Shown here in pieces: positions 18,134-25,461 of a DNA stretch of 47,353 nt. Below the pieces are notes generated by a model, which saw nothing but the letters and a program-made list of their open reading frames with translations, did not search any database and had not been told where the DNA came from. A program made the position numbers and the translations under genes. Each line of letters begins with the position of its first letter. The stretch's first letter is position 1. Source of the DNA: an uncultured Acetatifactor sp. (GTDB lineage Bacteria; Bacillota; Clostridia; Lachnospirales; Lachnospiraceae); the NCBI GenBank assembly GCA_949840935.1, contig CATKXX010000022.1, positions 1-47,353 of the forward strand, read 5' to 3'.

Positions 18134-18235
18134 ATATGACGGGAGCCTGTTTTGGGTGGAAGGCATATATGGCGGGAGCCCGTTTTGGGTGGAAGGCATA
18201 TAGGACGGGAAGTCGTTTTGGAAGGAAGGCGGAGG
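18134..18235. repeat. three tandem 33-bp repeats
   Basis: Three copies of a unit reading approximately ATATGRCGGGAGCC then YGTTTTGGGTGGAAGGC. The first two are nearly identical and the third is more diverged. The period is 11 codons. It fills most of the spacer between punA-like and cdd genes. Confidence 0.85.
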
Positions 18236-18252
18236 GTGAGACGGATGAGTGA
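18136..18252 (+). CDS. possible 38-aa repeat peptide overlapping cytidine deaminase start
   Basis: A small ORF made of three 11-residue repeats (MTGACFGWKAY, MAGARFGWKAY, RTGSRFGRKAE) plus a short tail. GAGGGA stands about 8 bases before the ATG. Its stop at 18250-18252 overlaps the cytidine deaminase start (ATGAGTGA), so ribosomes ending here could re-initiate. The 33-bp period keeps all frames open, so the ORF may be a by-product of the repeat. I give it as a possibility, either a leader peptide or non-coding minisatellite. Confidence 0.3.
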   Translation: MTGACFGWKAYMAGARFGWKAYRTGSRFGRKAEGETDE

Positions 18253-18664
18253 ACAGGAGAAGCAGGAGTTGATCCGGCGGGCGCTGGACGCCCGGAAGAA
18301 AGCCTATGCCCCTTATTCCCATTTCCAGGTGGGGGCAGCGCTTGTCACAGAGGACGGCAGCCTGTATCAGGGGGGCAATATCGAGAATGCTTCCTACGGG
18401 GCTACCTGCTGTGCGGAGCGCACTGCCGTGTTTCAGGCGGTGTGTGACGGAAAGCGCAGGATAAAAGCCCTTGCGGTTGCCGGCGGGATGGAGGGCACAG
18501 AGCCTGCGGACTATGCGTATCCCTGTGGGATATGCAGACAGGTGCTGCAGGAATTTGCCGCGGCGGATATGGTGCTGATCGTTGCGCGGAGCGTTACAGA
18601 TTACAGGGAATACAGCTTGGAGGAGCTGCTTCCCTATGGATTCGGAGGAGAATCGATCAAATGA
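18245..18664 (+). CDS. cdd: cytidine deaminase
   Basis: A 139-residue zinc enzyme that deaminates cytidine and deoxycytidine to uridine forms. Zinc/catalytic motifs are CAE at 56-58 (TCCAERTAVF) and PCGIC at 93-97. NIENASYG is the substrate-binding segment. The ATG at 18245 (MSEQEKQ) is chosen because the upstream in-frame extension is encoded only by the 33-bp tandem repeat. The stop overlaps the next start as ATGA. Confidence 0.95.
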   Translation: MSEQEKQELIRRALDARKKAYAPYSHFQVGAALVTEDGSLYQGGNIENASYGATCCAERTAVFQAVCDGKRRIKALAVAGGMEGTEPADYAYPCGICRQVLQEFAAADMVLIVARSVTDYREYSLEELLPYGFGGESIK

Positions 18665-19962
18665 AAATAAGATTATACAATGCGCGGATACTTACCATGG
18701 AGAAGAATAAGCCCGTATTTCGTGGTGAGATCTGGGTAAAGAATGAGAAGATCGCGTACATTGCCACGCAGGAGGAGCTGGCGGGGGAGTGGGCCAGGGA
18801 GCTGCCCAGGATTTCCTGGGATATTGAGATTGACTGCAAGGACAATCTGCTGATGCCGGGCTTCAAAAATGCCCACACCCATTCTGCCATGACATTCCTG
18901 CGTTCCTACGCGGATGATGTCCCCCTGGACAAATGGCTGAATGAGAAGGTATTCCCTCTGGAGGCAAAGCTTTCCGGGGAGGATATCTATCATTTAACAC
19001 GGCTTGCCATTCTGGAATATCTGACCTCGGGCATTACTTCCATATTTGAAATGTATCTCACTCCTGACACCATTGCGGAGGCTTGTCTGGATATGGGGAT
19101 GAGATGTGTGCTGACCAGCGGGCTGAATAATTTCAGCTCCTCCATAGAGCAGCTGGAGGCAGAGTACATAAAATGGAATAAGAAAAATTCGCTGATCAGC
19201 TATCAGCTGGGTTTTCACGCGGAGTATACCTGCTCCAAGGAGCTGATCTATAATATCTCCCAGCTGGCCCATGAATACCGCGCCCCTGTTTACACACATC
19301 TGTCCGAGACGGCGAAGGAGGTGGAGGAATGCAGGGCAAGGTACGGCATGACGCCGATCATGTTCCTGGACACCATGGGCGTCTTTGAATTTGGAGGGGG
19401 AGGATATCACTGTGTCCATGTGACGGACAGTGACATGGAGGTGCTCCGCAGGCGGAGGATGTGCGTGATCACCAATCCTGCCTCCAATCTGAAGCTGGCC
19501 AGCGGTATTGCGCCCATTGCGGAATTCCAGCGCAGGAAGATCCCGGTGGCTATCGGTACGGACGGCCCGGCAAGCAATAACTGCCTGGATATGTTCCGGG
19601 AGATGTTCCTTGTGGCAGGACTGAGCAGGGTGAGGGAGAACGACGCGTCAAGCCCCGATGCCATGAAGGTGCTGCGCATGGCCACAGTCCAGGGAGCCAG
19701 GGCCATGCGGCTTAACAAGGCGGATGTACTGGCAAAGGGCAAGTATGCCGATATCATCATGATCGACCTTCATCAGCCCAATATGCAGCCCATTCACAAT
19801 ATACCCAAGAATCTGGTGTACAGCGGCAGCAAATCCAATGTGTGCATGACCATGATAGGGGGCAGGATACTCTACCGCAACGGGGAATTCAATGTGGGGG
19901 AGAGTGTGGAGAGTATTTACGCCAGATGTGATGAGATTGTTAGGCGCCTGACCAGCGCTTGA
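18661..19962 (+). CDS. amidohydrolase, MTA/SAH or adenosine deaminase-type
   Basis: A 433-residue metal-dependent amidohydrolase of the ATZ/TRZ subfamily, close to MtaD enzymes that deaminate 5'-methylthioadenosine or S-adenosylhomocysteine. The metal ligands are NAHTHSAM near 74, GFHAEYT (His), HCVHVTDSD, and IGTDGPASNN (Asp). The first residues form the usual small beta-domain (IRLYNARILTM). Its start is fused by ATGA to the cytidine deaminase stop, so the two are coupled. The context (PNP, Cdd, NCS2 permease) fits nucleoside deamination, though guanine or another base is possible. Confidence 0.88.
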   Translation: MKIRLYNARILTMEKNKPVFRGEIWVKNEKIAYIATQEELAGEWARELPRISWDIEIDCKDNLLMPGFKNAHTHSAMTFLRSYADDVPLDKWLNEKVFPLEAKLSGEDIYHLTRLAILEYLTSGITSIFEMYLTPDTIAEACLDMGMRCVLTSGLNNFSSSIEQLEAEYIKWNKKNSLISYQLGFHAEYTCSKELIYNISQLAHEYRAPVYTHLSETAKEVEECRARYGMTPIMFLDTMGVFEFGGGGYHCVHVTDSDMEVLRRRRMCVITNPASNLKLASGIAPIAEFQRRKIPVAIGTDGPASNNCLDMFREMFLVAGLSRVRENDASSPDAMKVLRMATVQGARAMRLNKADVLAKGKYADIIMIDLHQPNMQPIHNIPKNLVYSGSKSNVCMTMIGGRILYRNGEFNVGESVESIYARCDEIVRRLTSA

Positions 19963-19990
19963 ACAATAAAGGATACTATTCATTAACGAA

Positions 19991-20029
19991 CGGCTCCTGC
20001 CCTTTGGGGGAAACAGAGAGGCGGAGCCG
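19991..20029 (+). other. GC hairpin in leader of purine permease
   Basis: CGGCTCC at 19991-19997 pairs with GGAGCCG at 20023-20029 and extends by GCC/GGC. There is no T-tract. It lies 5 bases before the permease ribosome site (AGGAGGAAAA) and may affect translation or mRNA stability. It does not look like a purine riboswitch. Confidence 0.4.
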
Positions 20030-20043
20030 GAACAGGAGGAAAA

Positions 20044-21468
20044 ATGTTAGAGAAAGTGTTTAAACTCAAGGAAAACAACACCAGCGTGAAGACAGAGATC
20101 ATTGCCGGGCTGACAACCTTTATGACAATGGCCTACATCATTGCGCTGAACCCTAACCTGCTGACGAATTTCGACGCAGGCTCCCCTCTGTGGAACGGGG
20201 TGTTCCTGGCTACCTGTATTGCGTCAGCCATCGGTATGGCGGTGATGGCCTTTGGAGCCAACAAGCCCTTTGCCATGGCTCCCGGCATGGGCCTGAACAG
20301 CTTCTTTGCCATTGTGGTGGCCAACATCGTGAGCATTACAGGGATGACGTATCTTGCTTCCTTTCAGGCGGCACTGTGTATCATCCTGATCGAGGGCCTG
20401 GTGTTTGTAGTACTCTCCGTGCTGAATGTGCGGGAAAAGATCGTGGATGCCATTCCCCTGGGTGTGCGGCTGGGAATTGCGCCTGCCATCGGCCTGATGC
20501 TGATGAACATCGGGGTAGGCTCCAATGCGGGCGTGTACTCCGAGACCGGCGGCCCCTTCTACGCAATGCGCGATTTCTTCGGGGCGTTGACTCCCAGCCT
20601 TGCAAAGTCGAATATGGGCTCAGGGTACGGCCTTATGGTACTCACTGTTGTGACCATGTTTATCGGTCTCTTTGTTATTATCGTTCTGGCCCAGAAGGGC
20701 GTGAAAGGCGCTGTGATCCTGGGAATGCTGGCTGCAAGCGTGGTTTATTGGGTGGGAGAGGCAGTCTTCCTTGGAACCAATCCCTTTGCCAGCCTGGCTA
20801 CTGCTTCCTTCCTGCCTCCCTTTAAGGATATGGCGGAGAATACATTGTTTAAGCTGAATTTCAAGGGCCTTATGGATATTGGCTGGTTCACCGTGATCAC
20901 ACTGGTGGTTACTTTCTGCATCATTGATATGTTTGACACCATCGGGACACTGGTGGGAACCGCAAGCCGCGCGGGTATGCTGGACAAGAACGGCAAGATG
21001 CCTCAGATGAAGGAGGCTCTGCTGGCGGATGCAGTGGGTACTGTGGCAGGCTCCCTGACAGGTACCTCCACCGTTACCACCTTCGTAGAGTCCGCTTCCG
21101 GCGTGGAAGCAGGCGGCCGTACCGGGCTTACCGCACTGACCACGGGCATCCTGTTTCTGGCCTGCATTTTCCTGGCTCCCATCGCGGCAATCATCCCGGC
21201 GGCGGCTACTTCCTCAGCGCTGATCTATGTGGGTGTGCTCATGGTAACGGGCCTTAAGAATGTAAACTTTAATGACCTCAGCCAGGCGGCGCCGGTGGCC
21301 CTGATGCTCATCGCAATGCCTATATCCGGCTCTATCGGACATGCCATCGGTATTGGTCTGATCGTTTACACGGTGATCAAGCTCTTTACCGGCAAGGCAA
21401 AGGATGTCTCTGTATTGACTTATGTATTGTCGGCGATCTTCCTGATCAAGTTCTTTTTAGTGGCATGA
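20044..21468 (+). CDS. NCS2 family purine permease (AzgA/PbuG-like)
   Basis: A 474-residue polytopic membrane transporter for hypoxanthine/guanine or adenine. The N-terminus (ENNTSVKTEIIAGLTTFMTMAYI) and the segments FAMAPGMGLNSFFA, MFDTIGTLVGTASRAGM and GTSTVTTFVESASGVEAGGRTGL are diagnostic of the AzgA-like branch. About thirteen membrane helices are expected. It supplies bases or nucleosides to the salvage enzymes encoded upstream. Confidence 0.95.
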   Translation: MLEKVFKLKENNTSVKTEIIAGLTTFMTMAYIIALNPNLLTNFDAGSPLWNGVFLATCIASAIGMAVMAFGANKPFAMAPGMGLNSFFAIVVANIVSITGMTYLASFQAALCIILIEGLVFVVLSVLNVREKIVDAIPLGVRLGIAPAIGLMLMNIGVGSNAGVYSETGGPFYAMRDFFGALTPSLAKSNMGSGYGLMVLTVVTMFIGLFVIIVLAQKGVKGAVILGMLAASVVYWVGEAVFLGTNPFASLATASFLPPFKDMAENTLFKLNFKGLMDIGWFTVITLVVTFCIIDMFDTIGTLVGTASRAGMLDKNGKMPQMKEALLADAVGTVAGSLTGTSTVTTFVESASGVEAGGRTGLTALTTGILFLACIFLAPIAAIIPAAATSSALIYVGVLMVTGLKNVNFNDLSQAAPVALMLIAMPISGSIGHAIGIGLIVYTVIKLFTGKAKDVSVLTYVLSAIFLIKFFLVA

Positions 21469-21508
21469 CGGTCATAATGAAACTGGGATAATTTGGAGAA
21501 ATAAATCT

Positions 21509-23224
21509 ATGGGAAATGGAATGCTTCTGATCCTGATGCTGGCAGCTTCTGTGCCTGTGTTCTTTCTGCTGAATGCCTGGCATACTAAGAAGGAAGAAGA
21601 AAAATTCAAGAAATCGCTCTATGGAGATTGCAGCAGGCTGGCACAGAAGGAATATGCGCCGGAGCGGTTCGCCAGGATCGGGAGCTATTTCCTGCGGCAT
21701 CCTTCCCCGGGACAGCTGGATGATATCACCTGGAATGACCTGGGGATGGATGATATTTTTAAGCGTATGAATTATACCCTGTCCGCATCCGGGGAGGAAT
21801 ACCTGTACCATACGCTGAGAACCCTGAAGCAGGAGGAGAGCGGGCTGAAGCATCTGGAAGATGTGGTGCGCTTCTTCATGGAACACCCCGATATGAGGGT
21901 ACAGGTACAGCTTCAGATGAGCAGGCTGGGCTACACGGGGAAATTTTCACTGTACGATTACCTGGATAATCTGGACTATCTGGGGGAACGTTCCAACCGG
22001 AAAAGCCTGATTCAGGATCTTTTGTTCCTGCCTTTCCTGGCGCTGTTGTGGATCAGCTTTTCCGCAGGTGTGGTGGGGCTTGTGCTGCTGATGGTCTATA
22101 ATATCATCACCTACTTTAAGGAAAAGGGTGAGATTGATCCTTACATTACCAGCTTTGCCTATATCATGAGGCTTCTGGAGATCTGCGGGGAGTTGGAGAA
22201 GCTCGAGATACCTGTCTGCGGGGAGGAAACGGCACAGCTTCGGACGCACAGGAGAGAAATGCAGGCCATGCAGAGGAATTCTTTCTGGGTCATGGATCCG
22301 GGGAGGGGGCAGTCGGGAGGAAATATCCTGGAGGCCATCCTGGATTATATCAGGATGATATTCCATGTGGATCTGTTAAAATTTAATCATATGCTGAAGC
22401 ATCTGAGAAAGCATATTGAGGATGTGGATGCCCTGATTGGTACGGTGGGTTTCCTGGAAACCTCCATAGCCATAGGGATTTTCCGCACATCCCTGAAAGA
22501 GGGATACTGTCTTCCGGAATTCGGGGACGAGGGCAGGCTTACCATGGAGGCGGGATATCATCCGTTGATTTCTGGACCAGTGAAAAACGGCATAGACGCG
22601 GAGAGGGGAGTACTTCTGACCGGCTCCAACGCATCGGGGAAATCCACCTTCTTAAAGACGGCGGCGGTCAACGCTGTCTTTGCCCAGACCATACACACCT
22701 GCACGGCGGACCGTTTCCGGACGGCTTTCTGGCAGGTGTATTCCTCCATGGCGCTTCGGGACGACCTGGGGGCGGGGGAGAGCTATTATATGGTGGAGAT
22801 AAAGGCGCTGAAGCGGATACTGGACGCCGCGGGAAAGGGCACGAAAGTGCTCTGCTTTGTGGATGAGGTGCTGCGGGGGACTAACACGGTGGAAAGGATT
22901 GCTGCCTCCACTCAGATATTAAAGAGCCTGCGTGGGTCTGAGATTCTGTGCTTTGCCGCCACCCACGATATTGAGCTGACGCGGCTCTTAGAGGAGGAAT
23001 ATGACAATTATCATTTTTCCGAGGTGGTAAGGGACGGCGATGTGATGTTTGACTATAAGCTCCAGTCAGGCAGCGCCACTACCAGGAATGCAATCCGGCT
23101 TCTGGAGTTGATGGGATATGCCCCGGAGATCATAGAGAGGGCTTACCGGCAGGCAGAGAGCTTTATGGAGACAGGGGAGTGGAAAATGAATGCGGCATCC
23201 CTTGACGTAAAAAGCCGGGATTGA
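21509..23224 (+). CDS. membrane-anchored MutS-like ATPase
   Basis: A 571-residue protein whose C-terminal third is a MutS-type ABC ATPase: Walker A GSNASGKST at about 372-380, Walker B VLCFVDEVLRGTNT with ERIAAS, and the H-loop CFAATHDIELT. It lacks the mismatch-recognition and connector domains of MutS1. Instead it has an N-terminal hydrophobic helix (LLILMLAASVPVFFLLNAW) and a second hydrophobic pair near 175-205, so it is probably anchored in the membrane. Such MutS-family paralogues are not shown to act in mismatch repair. It is followed by a one-helix peptide gene. Confidence 0.88.
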   Translation: MGNGMLLILMLAASVPVFFLLNAWHTKKEEEKFKKSLYGDCSRLAQKEYAPERFARIGSYFLRHPSPGQLDDITWNDLGMDDIFKRMNYTLSASGEEYLYHTLRTLKQEESGLKHLEDVVRFFMEHPDMRVQVQLQMSRLGYTGKFSLYDYLDNLDYLGERSNRKSLIQDLLFLPFLALLWISFSAGVVGLVLLMVYNIITYFKEKGEIDPYITSFAYIMRLLEICGELEKLEIPVCGEETAQLRTHRREMQAMQRNSFWVMDPGRGQSGGNILEAILDYIRMIFHVDLLKFNHMLKHLRKHIEDVDALIGTVGFLETSIAIGIFRTSLKEGYCLPEFGDEGRLTMEAGYHPLISGPVKNGIDAERGVLLTGSNASGKSTFLKTAAVNAVFAQTIHTCTADRFRTAFWQVYSSMALRDDLGAGESYYMVEIKALKRILDAAGKGTKVLCFVDEVLRGTNTVERIAASTQILKSLRGSEILCFAATHDIELTRLLEEEYDNYHFSEVVRDGDVMFDYKLQSGSATTRNAIRLLELMGYAPEIIERAYRQAESFMETGEWKMNAASLDVKSRD

Positions 23225-23282
23225 TATACTTAAAAACAGAAGTATTATTATTAGAATCAAAACAGACAAGGAGACGGTTCGG

Positions 23283-23438
23283 ATGATCAGTTTTGTTAAT
23301 TCTTTCTTATCTTACATTGTTTTGCTGCTTGTGATCGGGGTGGCTGCGGCGGTTGCGGTTACCGTCGGTATCACCATGGCAAAGAAAAAGAATGCCGGAA
23401 AGCCTTCGGAAACGACAGAAGGGACGGGCAGGGCATAG
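23283..23438 (+). CDS. small one-helix membrane protein (51 aa)
   Basis: A 51-residue ORF. AAGGAG stands 9 bases before the ATG and the stop is 3 bases before the next gene. Residues 8-31 form one hydrophobic helix (FLSYIVLLLVIGVAAAVAV), followed by KKKN and a polar tail. The gene is tightly packed between the MutS-like ATPase and the HAD hydrolase. Function is unknown. It is too short to rely on similarity, but spacing, ribosome site and composition support a real gene. Confidence 0.65.
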   Translation: MISFVNSFLSYIVLLLVIGVAAAVAVTVGITMAKKKNAGKPSETTEGTGRA

Positions 23439-23441
23439 AGG

Positions 23442-24146
23442 ATGGGAAGCCTGTATACCACCATATTATGGGATCTGGACGATACGCTCCTGGATTTTCC
23501 CTATTCGCAGCGTTACGCCCTGTCCAGATGTTTCCGAAACATAGGCCGGGAGCTTACGGAAGAACAGCATGCCTGCTATTCCAGGATCAATACAGATTAC
23601 TGGAGGCGCCTGGAGCTGGGGGAAATTACCAGGGAGGAACTGCTCGTTGGCCGTTTTTCCTCGCTCTTTCAGGAATGCGGGATAGAAGGCGTTGATGTGA
23701 AGAATTTCCAAAGGGAATATGAGGAGGCCCTGGGCAGCGTATATTTATTCAGGGATGACGGCTTGTCCGTGGTCAGATCCCTTCAGGGAAAGGTGCAGCA
23801 GTATGTTATCACTAACGGTATTTCTGCCGTAGCGCGTAATAAGCTTGCGATATCGGGGCTTGAGGGGGCTATGGACGGCGTGTTCATCTCGGAGGAGATT
23901 GGCTGCCCGAAGCCGCAGAAAGAATTTTTTGAATATTGCCTGGCGCGGCTTCCCGAAAAGAACAGGGCCCGGATCCTGATCGTGGGCGACTCTCTTACCA
24001 GTGACATACGAGGGGGCGTACAGATGGGGATACCTGCCTGCTGGTATCGCCCGGAGGGCAGGCCGAACGATACGCCCTGGAGGCCGGAGTACGAAATCAG
24101 CGACCTCCATGAGGTATATGATATTGTGACGCGTTTTCCGGCGTAA
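23442..24146 (+). CDS. HAD hydrolase, YjjG-like pyrimidine nucleotidase
   Basis: A 234-residue haloacid dehalogenase superfamily phosphatase. Motif I is LWDLDDTLLDF with the nucleophile Asp, motif II is VITNGISAVARNKL, and motif III/IV are CPKPQKEFF and ILIVGDSLTSDIRGG. The YxDLDDTLLDF start and cap domain size resemble YjjG, which dephosphorylates non-canonical pyrimidine nucleotides. That would suit the nucleotide-metabolism neighbourhood. The exact substrate is an inference. Confidence 0.88.
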   Translation: MGSLYTTILWDLDDTLLDFPYSQRYALSRCFRNIGRELTEEQHACYSRINTDYWRRLELGEITREELLVGRFSSLFQECGIEGVDVKNFQREYEEALGSVYLFRDDGLSVVRSLQGKVQQYVITNGISAVARNKLAISGLEGAMDGVFISEEIGCPKPQKEFFEYCLARLPEKNRARILIVGDSLTSDIRGGVQMGIPACWYRPEGRPNDTPWRPEYEISDLHEVYDIVTRFPA

Positions 24147-24223
24147 TACATAGCTTCCGGCACAGCGAGTAACGGATATCACTTTGAATACAGATGTAAA
24201 TATGGTTATGGGGGCTTTGGGTT

Positions 24224-25243
24224 ATGGCGAAATCAGCAGGGCAAAAATTAAAGCTTTTATATATCATAAAGCTTCTGTCGGAGAATACCGATGAGAGCCA
24301 TCCTGCCAGTACCGCCGATATTATCGCTTATCTGGAGACTAACGGGATTCATTCAGAGCGAAAAAGCATTTATGACGACATCGAGAAGCTCTGTGAATTC
24401 GGGTATGATATCATACAGGTGCACAGCAGGCTCGGCGGGGGGTATTATCTGGCTGGCAGGGAGTTTGAGCTGGCGGAGTTGAAGCTGCTGGTAGACGCGG
24501 TGCAGTCTTCCCGGTTTATTACCACCCGGAAATCCCGGAGCCTGATCAGAAAACTGGAGCAGCTGGCAGGAAAGTATGATGCCGGGAAGTTGCAGAGGCA
24601 GGTCTTTGTGGCCGGACGGGTCAAGACAGAGAACGAGAGCATCTATTATAATGTGGATCACATACACAGGGCCATTCAGGAGGACAAACAGATCCGTTTT
24701 CAATATCTTGACTGGAACCTGCGGAAGCAGCTGGTTCCCAGGCTTAATGCGGAGAGGACGGTAAGCCCCTGGGCGCTGATCTGGCGGGAGGAGAATTATT
24801 ACCTGGCGGCGTACGATGCGGCGGACGAGGTTATGAAGCATTTCCGTGTGGATAAGATGGGGAAGACGATGGTGCTGGACGAGAAGCGGGAGGGGATGGA
24901 GCAGTTTTCCAGGATAGACCCCGCCTCCTACACGAACCAGACCTTCGGCATGTACAGCGGGGAGGAGGAGAGCGTGACCCTGCAGTTTCCTAACAGACTG
25001 GTAGGGGTGGTTCTTGACCGGTTTGGAAGGGAAGCCGATATCCGTCCCATGACGGATCGGATTTTCCGTGTCAGAGTCAAGGTGGCTGTCAGCGGCCAGT
25101 TTTTTGGCTGGCTGGCAGGAATCGGGCGGGAGGCGGTGGTAGTCAGCCCTGCTTCCGTCAAGGAGCAGTACGGCCGCTGGCTGTCGGATATTGTGAATAC
25201 CATGAAGATTACAGAGGGTCTGAGCAATGGGAAAGGTATCTAA
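24224..25243 (+). CDS. YafY-type WYL domain transcriptional regulator
   Basis: A 339-residue regulator with an N-terminal HTH_11 winged helix (KLLYIIKLLSENTD, ADIIAYLETNGIHSERKSIYDDIEKL) and a C-terminal WYL domain (about 140-310, with WALIWREENYYLAAYD). WYL domains sense nucleic acid fragments or small ligands. It ends at its own terminator and precedes the nrdDG unit, which has its own promoter. Its targets are not evident. Confidence 0.9.
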   Translation: MAKSAGQKLKLLYIIKLLSENTDESHPASTADIIAYLETNGIHSERKSIYDDIEKLCEFGYDIIQVHSRLGGGYYLAGREFELAELKLLVDAVQSSRFITTRKSRSLIRKLEQLAGKYDAGKLQRQVFVAGRVKTENESIYYNVDHIHRAIQEDKQIRFQYLDWNLRKQLVPRLNAERTVSPWALIWREENYYLAAYDAADEVMKHFRVDKMGKTMVLDEKREGMEQFSRIDPASYTNQTFGMYSGEEESVTLQFPNRLVGVVLDRFGREADIRPMTDRIFRVRVKVAVSGQFFGWLAGIGREAVVVSPASVKEQYGRWLSDIVNTMKITEGLSNGKGI

Positions 25244-25260
25244 AAACAGATGCCTTTTTT
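25232..25260 (+). terminator. terminator overlapping stop of WYL gene
   Basis: GGTATCT at 25235-25241 pairs with AGATGCC at 25248-25254, followed by TTTTTT. Confidence 0.75.
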
Positions 25261-25285
25261 CATTTTTTTTTATGTAGATACCGAA

Positions 25286-25314
25286 TTGACAAGCAGATAA
25301 TTCTTTCATATACT
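25286..25314 (+). promoter_or_regulatory. promoter of nrdDG operon
   Basis: A consensus TTGACA at 25286 and TATACT at 25309, 17 bases apart, about 150 bases before nrdD. Confidence 0.8.
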
Positions 25315-25326
25315 GTTATATAGTGG

Positions 25327-25373
25327 GCACAATATGTAGGATGGGACATGACTTGGAACCCAATATTGTGGGG
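25327..25373 (+). promoter_or_regulatory. tandem NrdR-type operator boxes
   Basis: Two sites share an AATAT core, CACAATATGTAGG and CCCAATATTGTGG, whose cores start at 25331 and 25362. That is 31 bases, three helical turns, the spacing typical of paired NrdR boxes. They lie directly downstream of the predicted transcript start, fitting repression of ribonucleotide reductase by NrdR. No nrdR gene is in this window. Confidence 0.75.
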
Positions 25374-25461
25374 AAAAGGCCGTTTTTACGTAATGTCCGC
25401 GCTATCGGCCGGCTGGCCGGAAACAGGGAATCATTGAGTTTTGCAGAAGGGAATGAGACAT

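Noticed and set aside
18152..18244. N-terminal extension of cytidine deaminase
   Set aside because: Encoded only by the 33-bp repeats and lacking a proper start; the family starts at 18245.
19991..20029. Purine riboswitch before the NCS2 permease
   Set aside because: The spacer is only about 80 bases and shows a single hairpin; no three-way junction core.
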